64,000 nt of DNA from contig NC_133790.1 of the NCBI RefSeq assembly GCF_003597395.2, positions 24,875,955 through 24,939,954 of the forward strand, written 5' to 3'. This document shows positions 1-12,419 of the stretch, one piece after another. Every line of letters starts with the position of its first letter. Position 1 is the first letter of the stretch. The position numbers and the translations under genes were made by a program. Below the pieces are notes generated by a model. That model searched no databases, had not been told where the DNA came from, and was given only the letters and a program-made list of their open reading frames with translations. The DNA is from Chelonoidis abingdonii (taxonomy: Eukaryota > Chordata > Testudines > Testudinidae).

Positions 1-587
1 GGGTATTGCTTGCCTCTGACCAGTTCTTAAATCCACTCCCCAAGTGTCCCTTAGGAGAGGGGAAGTGGGAGGAGGGACCTGGGCCCGCCCTCTATCCAGG
101 TTTCCCCCCCAAACACCCCAGGGGGGGGCCCTGGGTTGTGGTGAACCACTTGACTAGCGGTTTCTTCCCTGGGTTACTTCTCTCTCATACCCGTCAGATG
201 CTGTGAAGGGCTTCTCGCTCTCTTCTATACAACCTGGTGCCTTACTAGGGTTTCTGTGGGGCTTCACATCCACCGCAGCACTCCTCCAAACCTTCTATTT
301 CTCTCTGGACAAACTCTTCTCTTCTGCCATCTTGCACTCTGCTCCATCCAACCTTTTCTCTCACTACCCCTGTCTGACTGAAGCAGGGGTTTATATCCCC
401 ATGAGTGGCTCAGGTGCTCTAATGGAGTCAGGTGCTCTAACTGGTGTCAGGTGCTCTAACTGGAGTCAGGTGCTCTAATTGGCCACAGCTGTTCTAGTTA
501 ATCTAAAGCAAACCTTCCTCCCTTGGCAGGGAATAAGGCCCCCTGCTAACACTCTTATGCTGCCCTCTGGCCATGCTGTATCACACA
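1..587 (-). mobile_element. Retroviral-type LTR, cut by window edge
   Basis: Read on the minus strand it starts TGTGTGATACAGCATGG (from 587). It holds tandem 19-bp upstream repeats (401-482) and a TATA-like GGATATAAAC near 388-399, followed by transcribed-region-like sequence toward position 1. This layout fits U3 then R of an LTR. The other end lies beyond the window or was not recognised, so a target duplication cannot be tested. No retroviral protein is present. Confidence 0.6.
401..482. repeat. 19-bp tandem repeat, about 4 copies
   Basis: The motif TCAGGTGCTCTAACTGGAG is repeated about four times with few changes. It lies upstream of the minus-strand TATA-like box, where LTR enhancer repeats usually sit. 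Confidence 0.85.
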
Positions 588-2685
588 ACATACTGTAGGG
601 AACAGTCCCGCACTGGCCCTTGGAGGATAGCCTAGATCTTAAATGTCTGTGGTTTCCATTTGATCCGAGAGAGGCAAACAGTTCTAGATGCCAAGGAGGA
701 GACTCAGGCAGGCGAGGGGCCTCTATGGTCCTCCTTGTTGTCTCCCACCTGGAGTTGTCACTGTGGATTGCTGAGGGGTGGGTTATTTTCAACCCTTGCT
801 GATGCTGGATGTGTGCAGTGAACCAGCCCCAAGGCCATGAAGCACTTGTGGCCCATTGGACCCCCTTAAAATAGGGCTGATGGAGGACTGACGCAATGCC
901 TAGTCCTTCGGCTGGCACTCTGCACCAGGGGGACTTACCTGCAATGCAGCTCTTACTATGAAGTCAGAGGGGCAGCTCGAAGGAGCATGTGCTGCCGTTC
1001 AAGGTACAGAGGGTTGCAGAAACAGAAAAAAGCCCAGAAGTTGTTGAGTTGGCTCTAATGACATCTCTAATTTAGTTGAGGGGAGTTGTCTCTTTCTCCA
1101 GTGGCAGGTGATGAAAGGAGGGGTGGGTTTAATCCGCAGATGGTATAAAAATCAATTTTTGGGACATGAAAAGTAAATGCCCTTTTTTTCCCCCCTGGAA
1201 TAATCCTCATAAACCCTGGCAGTGAAGTTAAACTGGATTTCAGCTCTCTGACCCATTAGCGAGTACTCAGTCAAAAATTAAAAACCCAAGTTGATCCATT
1301 TCTGTAGTGTCCAAAGCCATGCTGCTGTGTTACATTGCATGGAATCGGCTGTTCCAGTCACTGGTGGGTGCGGCTTGTGTCCGTTGTCCCTTTGATACAA
1401 ATACTGTTGAATGAAGCCGTTTGGATGTGTATTTGCACAGCATTTAGATTCCATTTCATATCAGGACTCATGCAATATTTTTCTAGCTACAAACCATTTT
1501 CTGTCCTAATGCCTTTTTATGTAATCCCAGCAAGGTGCCGTTTTTGACACCTTGACAAAACAAATATGTGCACTGTGGTAGCTTGATGCATTAATATTGG
1601 GTCTGGAGAGCTTTCTGATCTGCTTTTTCCCATATGTTTTCAGTCCTTTTTAAGGTCAAAGTACAGCTTTATTGGATTGCCCTAAATAGAACTGATGTCC
1701 CTCATGTCTGCCAGCACTGAATGCTTCTGGAACTGACTTTACTCTGTGTACAAACGAGGCTGAATTGGTCTGTACAGCTGGTTTTTAAATCACAGTTGGA
1801 ACCATTTTTTTGTTTTCTGCTGCTTGTAATGGTACTGGATGATGGAGTGCTCCAGCACCCTTGCGCTATGGGCTCTGTAAATGTCCTGTATTATGACTGG
1901 GCTGGCTAGTTTGGGAAGGTGTGGGGGTCTGGCAGGGGAGGAAGATTCGCAGATGAATCCCAATGAATTTTCATTCAAATCCTAGATTTAATCATATTTG
2001 TAACACATCCATTATTTCCTCCATTGCTTCCAGACTTCTCTGTTCTCCTTCCCGTTCCTCTCCATATCGGGTTCCTCTCCAGGATCTGGCTTAGGGAGGC
2101 CCTGGCTGTGGAATGAGTGGTGTCACATGACACAGGAGTGGGGCTTGTTAAGGAATAAATTTGAATGATCCAGGGCAGTCACAAAGCTTAGGAGAACTGG
2201 CTTTCATCTGCAAGCTCCTGACACTTCAGCCCTTGCTCTCTGACTGCCGTTCCCCATGGGTTCATACAGACATTGGGAAGGGCAAGGGAGGATCTGAGCC
2301 TCAAGGGACCCTGCACAGGGAGGACTTGCAAGGGCTGGAACAGTTTTTCATGATGGGTTCAGTCGAAGAGGAAACTCTGTGTCATTGCCAGGGCATTTCT
2401 GTTCACCCTGCCTCCTCTATTGGTCTGGACAGAAGGTTTGGTGGTCCATGGTGTCAAATGGCACACAGAGGCCCAGCCAGATTAGTCCGTGGGCTTGAGG
2501 AGATCATCAACTAGGGGATCAGTGCTGTTCAACCTCATTCCCTGGTCTGAGGCTGCATTGGGCGGGATCCAGGACACAGGCAGCAGAGAGGTAGCGCTGA
2601 AGAGTATTTATAACTCACTTCTCAGCTAGCTTTGAGGGGAGCCATTGTAGGAGCTTTCTGCTTTCCCCTGTGCTCCTGCTGCAGG
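588..2685. other. No recognised gene or repeat
   Basis: About 2.1 kb with many stops in all frames. The short open frames have no recognisable domain. A CTCF-like GCACCAGGGGGAC lies at 922-934 but misses two consensus positions. I see nothing else definite. Confidence 0.5.
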
Positions 2686-3035
2686 GCATGCATTGCAGGA
2701 TGGCTGCCTACCTGCATTACCTGCGTGTGCATTGCGGGGATGGGTGCATACGTGCATTTCTTGCGTGTGCATGGTGGGGCGGGGGCAGGGGCCTAGGTGA
2801 ATTACCTGCATGTGCATGGTGGGGGTGGGGGCAGAGGCCTACGTGAATGACCTGTGTGTGCGTGGCGGGATGGATGCATATGTGTATTTCTTGCATGTGC
2901 ATGGCAGGGGCCTACATGAATTGCCTGCATGTGCACGGCGAGAGCGGGAGCAGGGGCCTTGTGTGCGGGTGGGGCCCTACGTGCATTGCTTGCGTTGCGC
3001 TGCGGGAGCAGGGGCCTACGTGTATTACCTGCCTG
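2686..3035. repeat. Minisatellite, about 56-bp unit
   Basis: Six to seven diverged units contain the phrases GCATGTGCATGG, GGGGCAGGGGCCTA and GTGAATTACCTG. Overlapping Cys/His-rich open frames on both strands come from the repeat, not from a gene. Confidence 0.85.
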
Positions 3036-3587
3036 TATTTTGACTCCTGGCCCCTAAAAAGGAAACTGGCATCAATGGGAAAACGCTTCACCTGTTGAAG
3101 TATCCGATCCAATCAGAGCCATTGTTTTTAGTCCTGGGCTCATTCATACAATCAGGTGACTGTGTTGTGTAGCCTAAATCTGCCTTTCCCCAGTCCTGTT
3201 TGGGTCAGGGTCAGGGCAGGTATCATCCTTAATAGCAACATAATATTTGTGATCTCTGTGCAGGAGATTTACCCTTCATAGGCAAAGAGACAAGGTTTTA
3301 TTTCTCCTTTTAACAGGCTTACCTAGGAGCAAATACAGGTCTTACTGTGGCCTTCAGGGAGCGAGTAGACGGTGCGTTCAGGAGGGGATTGAGGCACAGT
3401 GCTGGGCTCGAGGAATGTTAGTTTGATGGCTCTACTTGCCACTTGGGGCTCATTAAAGATAAAATTAGTTGAAAAATTCTGAATTTCCTAACCTGATTCC
3501 TACATCTAAGCAACCTGGTGGTGACTAGTGGGTAGTGTTTGCAGGGATATGCAGAACTCCAGGGCACAGGCTGTAGGGTTGCACAGC

Positions 3588-4985
3588 TGACCAGGCTGTT
3601 AGAAGTCTGGTCGGCGGCGCAGCGGGGGCTGAGGCAGGCTCCTTGCCTGCTGTAGTGCCATGCAGCTCCCAGAATCAGTGACATATCCCATCTCTGGGTC
3701 CTATGCATGGGGCAGCCAAGGGGTTCTGCATGCCCCTTCCCCCCCGCAAGTGCTGGTTCTGCCACTTCCATTGGCTGAGAACGACGGACAATGGGAACTG
3801 TGGGGGTGGTGGCTGCAGACAGGGCAGCGTACAGAGCCGCCTGGCCGCGCCTCTGCGTAGGAGCTGGAGAGGGGACATGCCGCTGCTTCTGGGAGCAGTT
3901 TGAGGTAAGCACCAGCTGAAGCCTGAACCCCTGACCCCCCCTTGCCCCAACCCTGATCCCCCTCCTGCACTCAACCCCCTCGGTCCCAGCCCAGAGCACC
4001 CTCTTTCACCCCAAACCCCTCATCCCCAGCCCCACACCAAAGCCCACACCTCCAGATGGAGCCCTCATCCCCTCCCCTGTGCCCCAGCCCCCTGCCCCAG
4101 CCCTGATCTCCCTCTGAACCTCTCAGTCCCAGCCCAGAGCACCCTCCTATACCTCAAATCCCTCATCCCTGGCCCCACACCAGAGCCCACACCTCCAGCC
4201 AGAACCCTCACACAACCCTGCACCCCAATACCCTGCCCCAGCACCGATCCCCTTCCCCCCCTCTGAATCCCTTGGTTCCAGCCTGGAGCACCCTCTTACA
4301 CCCCAAACCCCTCATCCCCAGCCCCACCCCAGCGCCCACACCACTAGCTGGAGCCCGACCCTCCCCCTGCACCCCTGCCCTAACGCGAAGCGCCCTCCCA
4401 CACCTTGAACTCCTCATTTGTGGCCCCACACCTGAACGTGCACCACCAACCCAGAGCCTGTACCCCCTCCCACACTCCAACCCCCTGCCTGGAGCCTCCT
4501 CCCATACTCCAAACCCCTCTCCGAACTCCAAACCAAAGTTCCAGTTTTTGGCTAAAATTTCAGGTTTTAGTATTTCAATGAAAAGTTGAAATTTCCACTT
4601 TTCTGAACAGCCCTAATTCATGCATGCAGCCACAATGATTCCTGCACAGGTCATCTTACATTCAAATATATTTTCCCTGTCAATTCTGCATAAATATTTA
4701 AAGTACCACCTCAGTTCCACCCCCGAGCCTGGAGCCCCCTCCTGCACGCCAAACCCCTCTTCTCTGGCCCTGCACCACAGCCCACATCCCCAGCTGGAGC
4801 CCTCACCCCATCCCATACCACAGCCCGTTGAGCCAGCCTGGTGAAAATGAGCTAGTGAGTGAAGATGGGGAGAGTGAGTGACAGAGGGAGGGGGGATGGA
4901 CTGAGAGGGGGCAGGAGCGAGGCCTCAGAGGAGGGGCCAGGGCCGGGGCAAAGGGGTTTGTAGGAGAAGAAAGTTGGCATCCTAA
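3588..4985 (+). mobile_element. GC-rich nonautonomous hAT-like element, left end truncated
   Basis: This is the same family as 15940-17687 and 30575-31687. Shared blocks are the GCTGACCAGGC...GTCGG start, CCATTGGCTGAGAACG, the C-rich CCCCAGCCC tract and the right end GAAAGTTGGCATCCTA. The left end present in the 15.9-kb copy is missing. An AT-rich piece at about 4525-4725 interrupts the C-rich tract. Long open frames here are low-complexity translations. Confidence 0.7.
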
Positions 4986-5517
4986 CAGGCTGTCATCCAC
5001 AGAGTGTGGATTGGCTTCTGGCCTCCTTCGGCACTTCCCTCACAGAACCATCGCCCCTAGACACAGGTGACTCCAGGTGACTGCCAGTTGCTGTTTAAAA
5101 AGCCCCTTTTTCTTCCTGATCACACAGCATTTGCCACCAAGGAAGGAAACATTTCTCTACATTTGAAAACAAATGTCTCCAAGCTATTAAAGAAATCTCT
5201 GCTTCCAGCCCCTCATTTTCCAACCCAGCATTCAGAGCACTCAGCTTCCTAGCAGGGCACTTCAGCAGAGCAACAAAATCTGTGGTGCAAGACACAAGGA
5301 GGAAGCTTTGTGTGTGTGTCTGTACGTTTTCCATAGCCTATGTGTGGGTGTTGTTCCAGGGTCAGCAGAAAAGTCTCTCCTCCCTCACCCAGACACCTTT
5401 GTCTGGGGGACATTTCAGTACCAAACCAGACAAGCTGCGCAAGCTTTGTGCACATGATTGACATTGCAACAAAGTACAGTAGCTGCTACGACCTAGGGTG
5501 GTTTATCAGACCATCTC

Positions 5518-5620
5518 ACTGCTGGGGAACAGGCCTGGAGAAGTTAAATGATTTGCCTATGAACGCATTGTGTGTCAGTGGTAGAGACTGAGTCAGTTCT
5601 GTGCTTTAGCTGCTAGACTG
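5518..5620 (-). repeat. MIR SINE relic
   Basis: Contains the antisense MIR core pattern (GAAGTTAAATGATTTGCC...GTGGTAGAGACTGAG...TTTAGCTGCTAGAC). Diverged. Confidence 0.6.
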
Positions 5621-5621
5621 G

Positions 5622-5805
5622 GGTAGTCAATAGGCGGCTCGTGGACCAAATCCGGACCTCCAGACGCTTCTGAAAGGACCCTGAAATCTTGTTATTTATT
5701 TATTATTATTGTTGTGTTTTTATGATTTTATCTGAAGTCTGGACCTTGACAGTACTTTGAGCAAGAGATTCGGACCTTGACAAGAAGTAATTGGCTATTG
5801 CTATT
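5622..5805 (+). mobile_element. hAT-type DNA transposon fragment
   Basis: Starts with a CAGGGGTAGTCAATAGGCGG-like terminus (one base changed) and continues with TCTGAAGTCTGGACCTTGACAG, which I recognise from a common turtle hAT family. The right terminus is missing. Confidence 0.55.
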
Positions 5806-6307
5806 CCAGACTATCCTACTTCTCTTCATGTTTCCTGAAATGTCTCTGAATATGACTGGTCTAACAAGGCAACCCTATTACCCATATAGGAAAGGAATTA
5901 TACTCGGTTTTTTCATGACAGTTGTAAGCACCAGCATTTTGATATGACACCTCTTGGAAGCAATGCAGTGGGAACTCCTACGAGAGTTTCCTTCAGAGCT
6001 GCTAATAGATTTTCCCGGAGGTAATGAGCAGTGTGGACTTTTAACATTCATCTTAATTTGACATTAGCAAGAATGAGTGGGAGCCGGAGTGTCGCAAGTG
6101 CTGCATAATAGATGGTATGAAACCACAAAAGAGAAACAGCATCAAACTCCTCAGCCCTGTGGCACTGAAGGATTTTTTTTTTTAAAAAAGTCTTTATACT
6201 GCAGATGAAAAATTCCAAGTTCCTTTTGCAGGCTTTGAAAGAGAGAGCCTGCACCGTGAAATCCTTAACACGACCACACCACAAATACACAGAACATTCG
6301 CTAGGAA
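5806..6307. other. No recognised gene or repeat
   Basis: About 500 bp of ordinary intronic or intergenic sequence. Confidence 0.45.
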
Positions 6308-6505
6308 GGGTTGTCGAGTGGTGAGAGTCATTGGGATCCTGCTGAACTCTGCCACTGACCTTCATGGGTGATCTCAGGCAAGTTACTTCACTTCTCCACT
6401 CCTCCATGTGTCAGCACTTACCTATCCCATAAGGGGGTTGGGAATCTTGATTAATGGTTTTCCAGTGCTTTGAGGTCCTTAAAAGGACAAAGCATCAGTA
6501 TTCGA
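6308..6505 (+). repeat. MIR SINE, sense
   Basis: Contains AACTCTGCCACTGACC, CAGGCAAGTTACTTCACTTC and a GCTTTGAGGTCCTTA-like 3' part in MIR order. Confidence 0.65.
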
Positions 6506-7194
6506 TTATGGTAATGACAATTGTATTGGCTCCAGCTGTCACTGAAGGAGGGATGCTCACAGGAGTTACAGAGCTGTAGGACCAAGTCCTAGGTTCTTCA
6601 AGTCAAAAAGAGGAGATGTGAATATTTATTGTTTCTCTTTCATTCTGTGTCTCATTAAGTCTTGACTGTAAGACTATGGGAACATATAATATTTGTGGAC
6701 ACTGAAGCCTTTTAAAGAATCTAATGATATCCCCAGCTTTGAAAACTGCTTGCGGGAGGGAACAAGCCTTTGAGCCGTCAATCCTTTATGTAGAAAATAT
6801 GAGATTTGGGCCAAAGTTTGCTGAGCCCTTCTAACTCCCATTGGCTTGTGTGAGAGCTGCAGGTGCTTAGCACATCTGAAAACAAGCCCACTTATATTTA
6901 GGAACCTGCTATAGGCACCCGGGTTTGAAACTTTTAACCTTAGACTCTTCGGGCCTATGTATCAGCGTACATCCAGAACGGCTCCAGATTTACAGCGGAG
7001 TAATGGAGAGCAGAACTGATTGCTGCTTGTGTTTCTGTCAGACTGCCTGGCATAAGGAATTAAGGGGTGGTGTACCCTGATTCATAGTCCAGGAGCACCC
7101 ACAATGTGTGAGGAAAACCCAAGGGAGCACTGAAGAGCAATACCAAGTAAATCTGAAAATACAAAATGAAACAAGAAGGATTTACAGAGGCGCC
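6506..7194. other. No recognised gene or repeat
   Basis: About 690 bp with no coding signal. Confidence 0.45.
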
Positions 7195-7385
7195 TTTCGC
7201 CAGCGGGACTGCCAGCATGTTTTACATTAGCGAGAGCAGCCCCATCACACTCTCATGGTGGGGGTGGTTGTTGTTCTGAGGGAACTGAGGCACATGGAAG
7301 TGACGCAAGTTACCCAAAGGCAGACTGTGAGCAGCAGAGCTGGGAAAGGGAATCCCACTCCCCAGCCTTGTGCTCTAATTACACA
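7195..7385 (-). repeat. MIR SINE relic
   Basis: The antisense MIR core GGAACTGAGGCACATGGAAG, AAGTTACCCAAAGGCAGA and GCAGAGCTGGGAAA is visible. Confidence 0.7.
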
Positions 7386-7404
7386 TCTTCCATTTCACTG
7401 CGGT

Positions 7405-7469
7405 GGTGGCTGGGATTTTCAAGGGAGTTTAAGGGAATTAGATTCCCAAATTCCAGTGGATTTGGGTGC
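7405..7469. repeat. Left part of a palindromic amniote repeat, split by an LTR
   Basis: GGGATTTTCAAGGGAGTTTAAG at the left answers GCTCCTTTGAAAATCCAAGC at 8606-8630 as an inverted repeat. The two halves were one element before the LTR at 7470-8587 inserted. Confidence 0.6.
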
Positions 7470-8587
7470 TGTGATAGTTCTCGGGGTACCCAGGACTGTG
7501 AGTCATCTCATTACCTCCTGCCTCCAATGAATCTTTCTTGTGATAGCTGGATGTCAACTTCTACCATCAGCAGCCATTCAGCCACTCAGGCACTCTCCTC
7601 TGGGCTCTGCCCCACCCAGCTTCACTTTACAGGTTAACAATAGATGCACTCCACTCCCTCAATCTCTTTGAGGAGTTCCCCTATGATATCCAGCCCCTGA
7701 CACTGGCTACATACAGAAATTCCAGCTCCTCTGCCCTCAAAGGTGCAGTGTACCCCAGTGCACCAACTTTACCTTAAACCACCATGCCTGTACACCACAC
7801 AGTACTTGGGAGCACTTGTAATAACACAAAAGAAGGTTTGTTTACGAACGTGTAGAGGTTCCGCTAGAAACAAGAGAGAGTTGTGGAAACAAATGCTTAC
7901 AATACTAAACACAATCATAAAACACAAACCTGGGTCTACACTTCCTTATCTCATAAAGTAGACTTCCCCTCCCAAAGTTCAGTCTGCTGCAGAGCTGGCT
8001 GCTTTCTCAAGAACCAGGATCCAAACGTTCATGAAAGCATCCCCATTCCCCTTAATGAATAGATACAGAGTGCTTCTCCTGCCTCTGCTTTGTACTGAAA
8101 ACAGCCTGTGGTTTCTATTCACAGGCAGAGCAGAGCCCTATCTTGATGTAAAGTTTCTTTTTTTTTATACCCTCAGGTTGTTTTGGTTGTTTGTTGCTGC
8201 CAATGGTTTCCCATCCCAAGCCTTAGTAGCGCTTAAGCTAACCAGTTGAGCCTTGCATTGCATCACCATCCAAAGAGGGCAGGGTAACAACTTCCTCTTG
8301 CCTGAATGGGCCACCACTGAGACACGTCTCCTGGTGACTAATTTTTACGCCCAGCCCCTGAAGCATACTTTCAATATAAATACATTATTCCTTAAATACT
8401 ACCCCCACAGACATCTTGTGAGGATTATGAATGTTGACAAGTTACAAGCTTCCTGTAGATACCTCACATGTTACTCTTCATGGATGAATATCCTGTAAGA
8501 CGTGTTTGGTGGAGTGAGTTTGTCCGCTCTGAGATGAGAGATATTGGCAAAGAACTGGGGACCCTTTACCAAGGTGTTGCTGTCACA
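7470..8587 (-). mobile_element. Solo retroviral-type LTR with perfect 5-bp duplication
   Basis: The 1,118-bp element starts TGTGATAGTTC and ends TTGCTGTCACA, giving TG...CA on either strand. It is flanked by GGTGC (7465-7469) and GGTGC (8588-8592). No internal retroviral sequence is present, so it is a solo LTR left by recombination between two LTRs. Reading the start as TGTGACAGCAAC places it on the minus strand, antisense to KSR2. Short open frames inside are not genes. Confidence 0.88.
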
Positions 8588-8632
8588 GGTGCCTCTCTCC
8601 GTTCAGCTCCTTTGAAAATCCAAGCCCAAAAG
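8588..8632. repeat. Right part of the palindromic repeat split by the LTR
   Basis: Continues the element at 7405-7469 after the 5-bp duplication. Confidence 0.55.
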
Positions 8633-11479
8633 CAGACCCAGGCCCATGTTGCTCAGCGCTTTGGTTGCACGTTGACCATGCTGAAAAGCACTTGACCTGT
8701 GAACTGGATTTTGACAGTAACTCTTTAAACGACACTCATATTCCAGAATCCACTAACAGTGGTATCCAACCTGAATACACAAAAACATGGCACAGTATGC
8801 CAAGGCCATGTCATAGGGGCTGGAACTAGGAATGCTGCGGGGGCTGCTGCATGCCCTGGCTGGAAGTGGTTTAATCATACGCAAGGTTTACAGCTTGGTT
8901 CTTTGGCTCTCAGTCCCCCCACCATAAAAACTGTTCCAGGCACCTGCCCACATTGGAGTCTGTAAACAAGTTTCTCTCCTGGTCCCTGCAGTAATGCTGA
9001 TTAAATAATCGTAGAAGGAAGTGTAGTGTTTAAACTTCCAAAATTTTGATGAAATATTAAACACAACCATTTTCCGTCGAGCAGGATGGAACTGGGTTTA
9101 CATTCTCTTACCCTGGGCTCCCACTCTAGCCTTGTCACTAATGATGTCTCTCCTTGTAGAAAGATGGCAGTCAGCTCAGAAAAGCCACTCAGAATTAGGG
9201 ATCTTAGGCTCAGGTACTTCTTACTGTTTCTCAATTAATTATAGATGCACCATAGAAGTATCAGAAGACCCACACCTCCTTCTCATAGATGACTTATCAA
9301 GTAAACCACCAAAGATGAAAAGATTATTTGCTGTGTTCTTCCCTCATGGCAAAGCAAGCATGTTTTAATGACGTGGAAATCATTATGCACCACTAATTAG
9401 CAGTCGGGATGGGAGGCTGAGGGATGGAAAGAAGATCCCGTAAAGTATTTCAGTAGCATCTCATCCAACTTCCATGCAGTGCATGGCTAGGCAGTAACCT
9501 TGATAGGCTTTATTCTGAGGCCTGTCATCAAGAGTCCCATGAGTTGGAGTCAATAAAAAAAAATCATATGGGATTTTTTCAAGTGTTATGGGCATTAACC
9601 CTTTCTTCCCTAGGCTAGACAGTGCCTATTTTAAATGTAATATCAACTAAGCAATCAGTGTTTTCGCTTCCTAACAGGAGCAAAAAGTGTGGGCTTGTCC
9701 TTTAACTCAGGCTTTCCAGGATGGAAGCTTTGGGATTTCAATAACTGTTCTGAGCAGCAGCGATAGTTCTATGGGATACTCTTGTGAAAGTGATTTAGGA
9801 AGAACACTCCACCTTTTTTTAAGGTATACAAGTAAAACTGGAGGCAATAGGCTAAATTAATTATATATTGCAAACTCGGTGCTTAGACTCCCTGCAACCT
9901 GAATTGCAAGTCCCAATTTACACTGAGTACCAAGCAAGTTACTGCGGGGGTTCTTCACACAAGACCTTTTATAAGAGGGGGAGCAAGACTGTCCCTGCTC
10001 TGAGACATTTCAGGTGCCATTCAGTAGTCACGTTGTTTCCCGTACTATCGGAAGGTGCTCGTAGGGGTATTGCACCGCTCTTGCCCTCCAGTGCAATGCA
10101 TGCCCATCATTTGCTTGGCAGGTGCCTTGAATCCACCAGATGTCTGCGTTTGAGTGGTGCTGCTTCCTGCCTGGCTTTGTGAAGCCCCCTGGAGAAGAGC
10201 TGTATCCGCACGAAATCCTGACATGAACCAGTGCAGCCCCAACCCACCACTCTTCCCTTCTGGGTTTATTAGTTTTTTTAAGCAGTGAAGAAAAACAGCG
10301 GCGCTTAATTAGAAGTCGGCTGGTGTGCACAGAGATGTCATTGTGAGGCGTTCAAACGCGCGGGAGGCTTGTAAATCTCAAAGCTGGCTGGAGTCGCAGG
10401 GTCATCCTGCCCTGGGAAATTTTTGCAAACTAGATGCCGTCTGGAAGCGTTTTGAGGCTAAAGGTGGAGGGAGGGGGAAAGTGTGATGGTCCCATCACCA
10501 GCTCCCCCTGTCAGGACCCTGAGATTCCCCTCCTGACCACATCTCTCTCACCGCCTCTTGAGGCCCCTTTCACATGCTCCATCTTGTTGGAGGGGGCAGA
10601 TCTCCCCACACTTTCCTCTCTTGGAGCTGTCAGGGGCGCTCTCTGGTCAGCCGGAGGGGTCATTGTTGAATGACGTGAAGCGTTCTCTTCCCTTGATCGG
10701 CTGGGAGCATGGGCCCTTCGGAGATCTCCCTTGCGTCAGCTTGGAGATGACTGGGCTGTAACCCTGCATGGCAGTGCAGAACGCTACGTGGCAGCTGGAC
10801 TCCTTCATAACCTTCCCTCATGCTGGGATTCAGCAGCCAGAGCAAGGGAAAGGAGCCACTTTCCTCTAGCAAGCCCTGCCTTCCTGAGGGGCTTGGCCCA
10901 GAAACAGGCCTTGTTTCTCTCTGGTTTCAGTTTTCCTAGTGTAGGCTGGGCTATAAAGCAGCTCTCCGTCTGTCTATCATCTCACCTCTGGAGGAGCTCC
11001 TTAGAGGGACCCCTTCCTCTCACCACTGCGATGAATCACAGCAGTTACAGCTGGAGCCAGCCCTGCTTGCTCCTTTCGGTCCCACCTCCGAAGGGGACGA
11101 TGCCCGACTGTTCCCTGCACTGCCTTTGATAATGCTTGGTGCAGCCGCCCTTTCGCAGTCCCCAGCAATGGGGCACCCACCACTGCCCTGCGGAGGGCGC
11201 TCTAAGAACTCTTTCTGTCAGGAAGACTTTCTGTTAGTCAACCTCAAACTTTCCTTTATGCAGTATCATCCCCCAGTTCCTCGTCACGCTCCCCTGCACC
11301 CCACCCAGTGCTCCATCCCCTGGCAGCCACTTCACCAAGGTCTCCGAAGTCAGGAGTCAGTCCCCCCAACCCCCTGATCAGTTTTTGTTGCTCTTCTTGG
11401 AGCAGTCTCCCATTAGGATGAATTGTCTGATTCCTCTTCCTTGGTTTCGAGTCCTCTCCAGTTGTGTCTTCTCTCTTCA
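8633..11479. other. No recognised gene or repeat
   Basis: About 2.8 kb. Open frames of 60-130 codons occur on both strands (for example 10731-11129) but have no domain, no flanking splice signals I trust and no counterpart I know. I regard them as chance. Confidence 0.45.
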
Positions 11480-11598
11480 TTGCATCCGATGAAGTGGGCT
11501 GTAGCCCATGAAATCTTATGCTCAAATAAATGTGTTAGTCTCTAAGGTGCCACAAGGACTTCTCGTTCTTTTTGCGGATGCAGACTAACGTGGCATTC
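11480..11598 (+). mobile_element. Retroelement-like fragment with GATGAAGTGGGCTGTAGCCCATGAAA hairpin
   Basis: This matches a very abundant turtle and crocodilian repeat end (GCATCCGATGAAGTGGGCTG, CTCAAATAAATGTGTTAGTC, TCTAAGGTGCCACAAGGAC, GCAGACTAACGTGGC). I suspect a Penelope-like or other retroelement terminus, but the class is uncertain. A related piece in the other orientation is at 55138-55208. Confidence 0.6.
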
Positions 11599-12419
11599 AG
11601 ATATGCTTTCCTTCACCATAACCTCCTGCAGTTTCTCCTTTTTCCTTCTTCCCTGTCCCTTCTGCTCCACTCCCTTCCCCCCCTCAACAGCTCCCTGATG
11701 GCATTGGCCACTCCTCTGATTGCCCCTTCCTGCAGCATCTCTTTTCTCTGTAGGGAACAGATCGGCAGGCGCTAGCCTCCCTGTATGGGTAACCGGCCTC
11801 GCACAGCAGCAGAGTGGAGATGACTCAGGTGTGGAATGCAGGAAGGTGACAGCGTGCTGTGATACACAAGCTGTAAGCTTGTCTTGCAAGGGGCATGGGA
11901 GGGGATTCTCCCTGACCCAGTTCCCTCAAGGCAAACACAATGCCGCGTGGGAGCTCTCGACAGAGACTTGAAACTCTCAGCTCTTCAGTGCCTCTGTCTG
12001 TGCCAAATCTGCTGACATTCACAATGTCTCATCATCTCTGCTTGTAAATCTTACTGCATAAGGGGAGTGGCGTAGGAGGCGTATGTCACATATTTAGAAG
12101 GAGGGGAGAAATGTAGACATCTATGGAACTCAATTACTCATTACACAATTCAGAAGATCTTATATTTCTTTCCAGCACGGATACGTTGCAGGGTCAGTGT
12201 GTGATCATGTTTGGAGATGAGGGATAGTAAGGGGAGGAAGATATCCAACCCTGCAGCTGATGCTTTGAGAGGGTCGGTTGCTCTGCTGAATAGGTCATGT
12301 CTGCTCAGAGGTGTTTTCTGTATGTTTTTGTTACCTTTCCTTAATGCATAACAATATTTGTCCCCTGTGGTGCTTTCCGTCTGAGGATCTCAAAGGACTT
12401 TCCAAACCTTATTCTCAAT
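11599..12419. other. Mostly unrecognised; MIR-like end at 12340-12419
   Basis: No coding signal. The last 80 bp (CTGAGGATCTCAAAGGACTTTCC) look like the 3' part of a MIR-type SINE. Confidence 0.4.
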
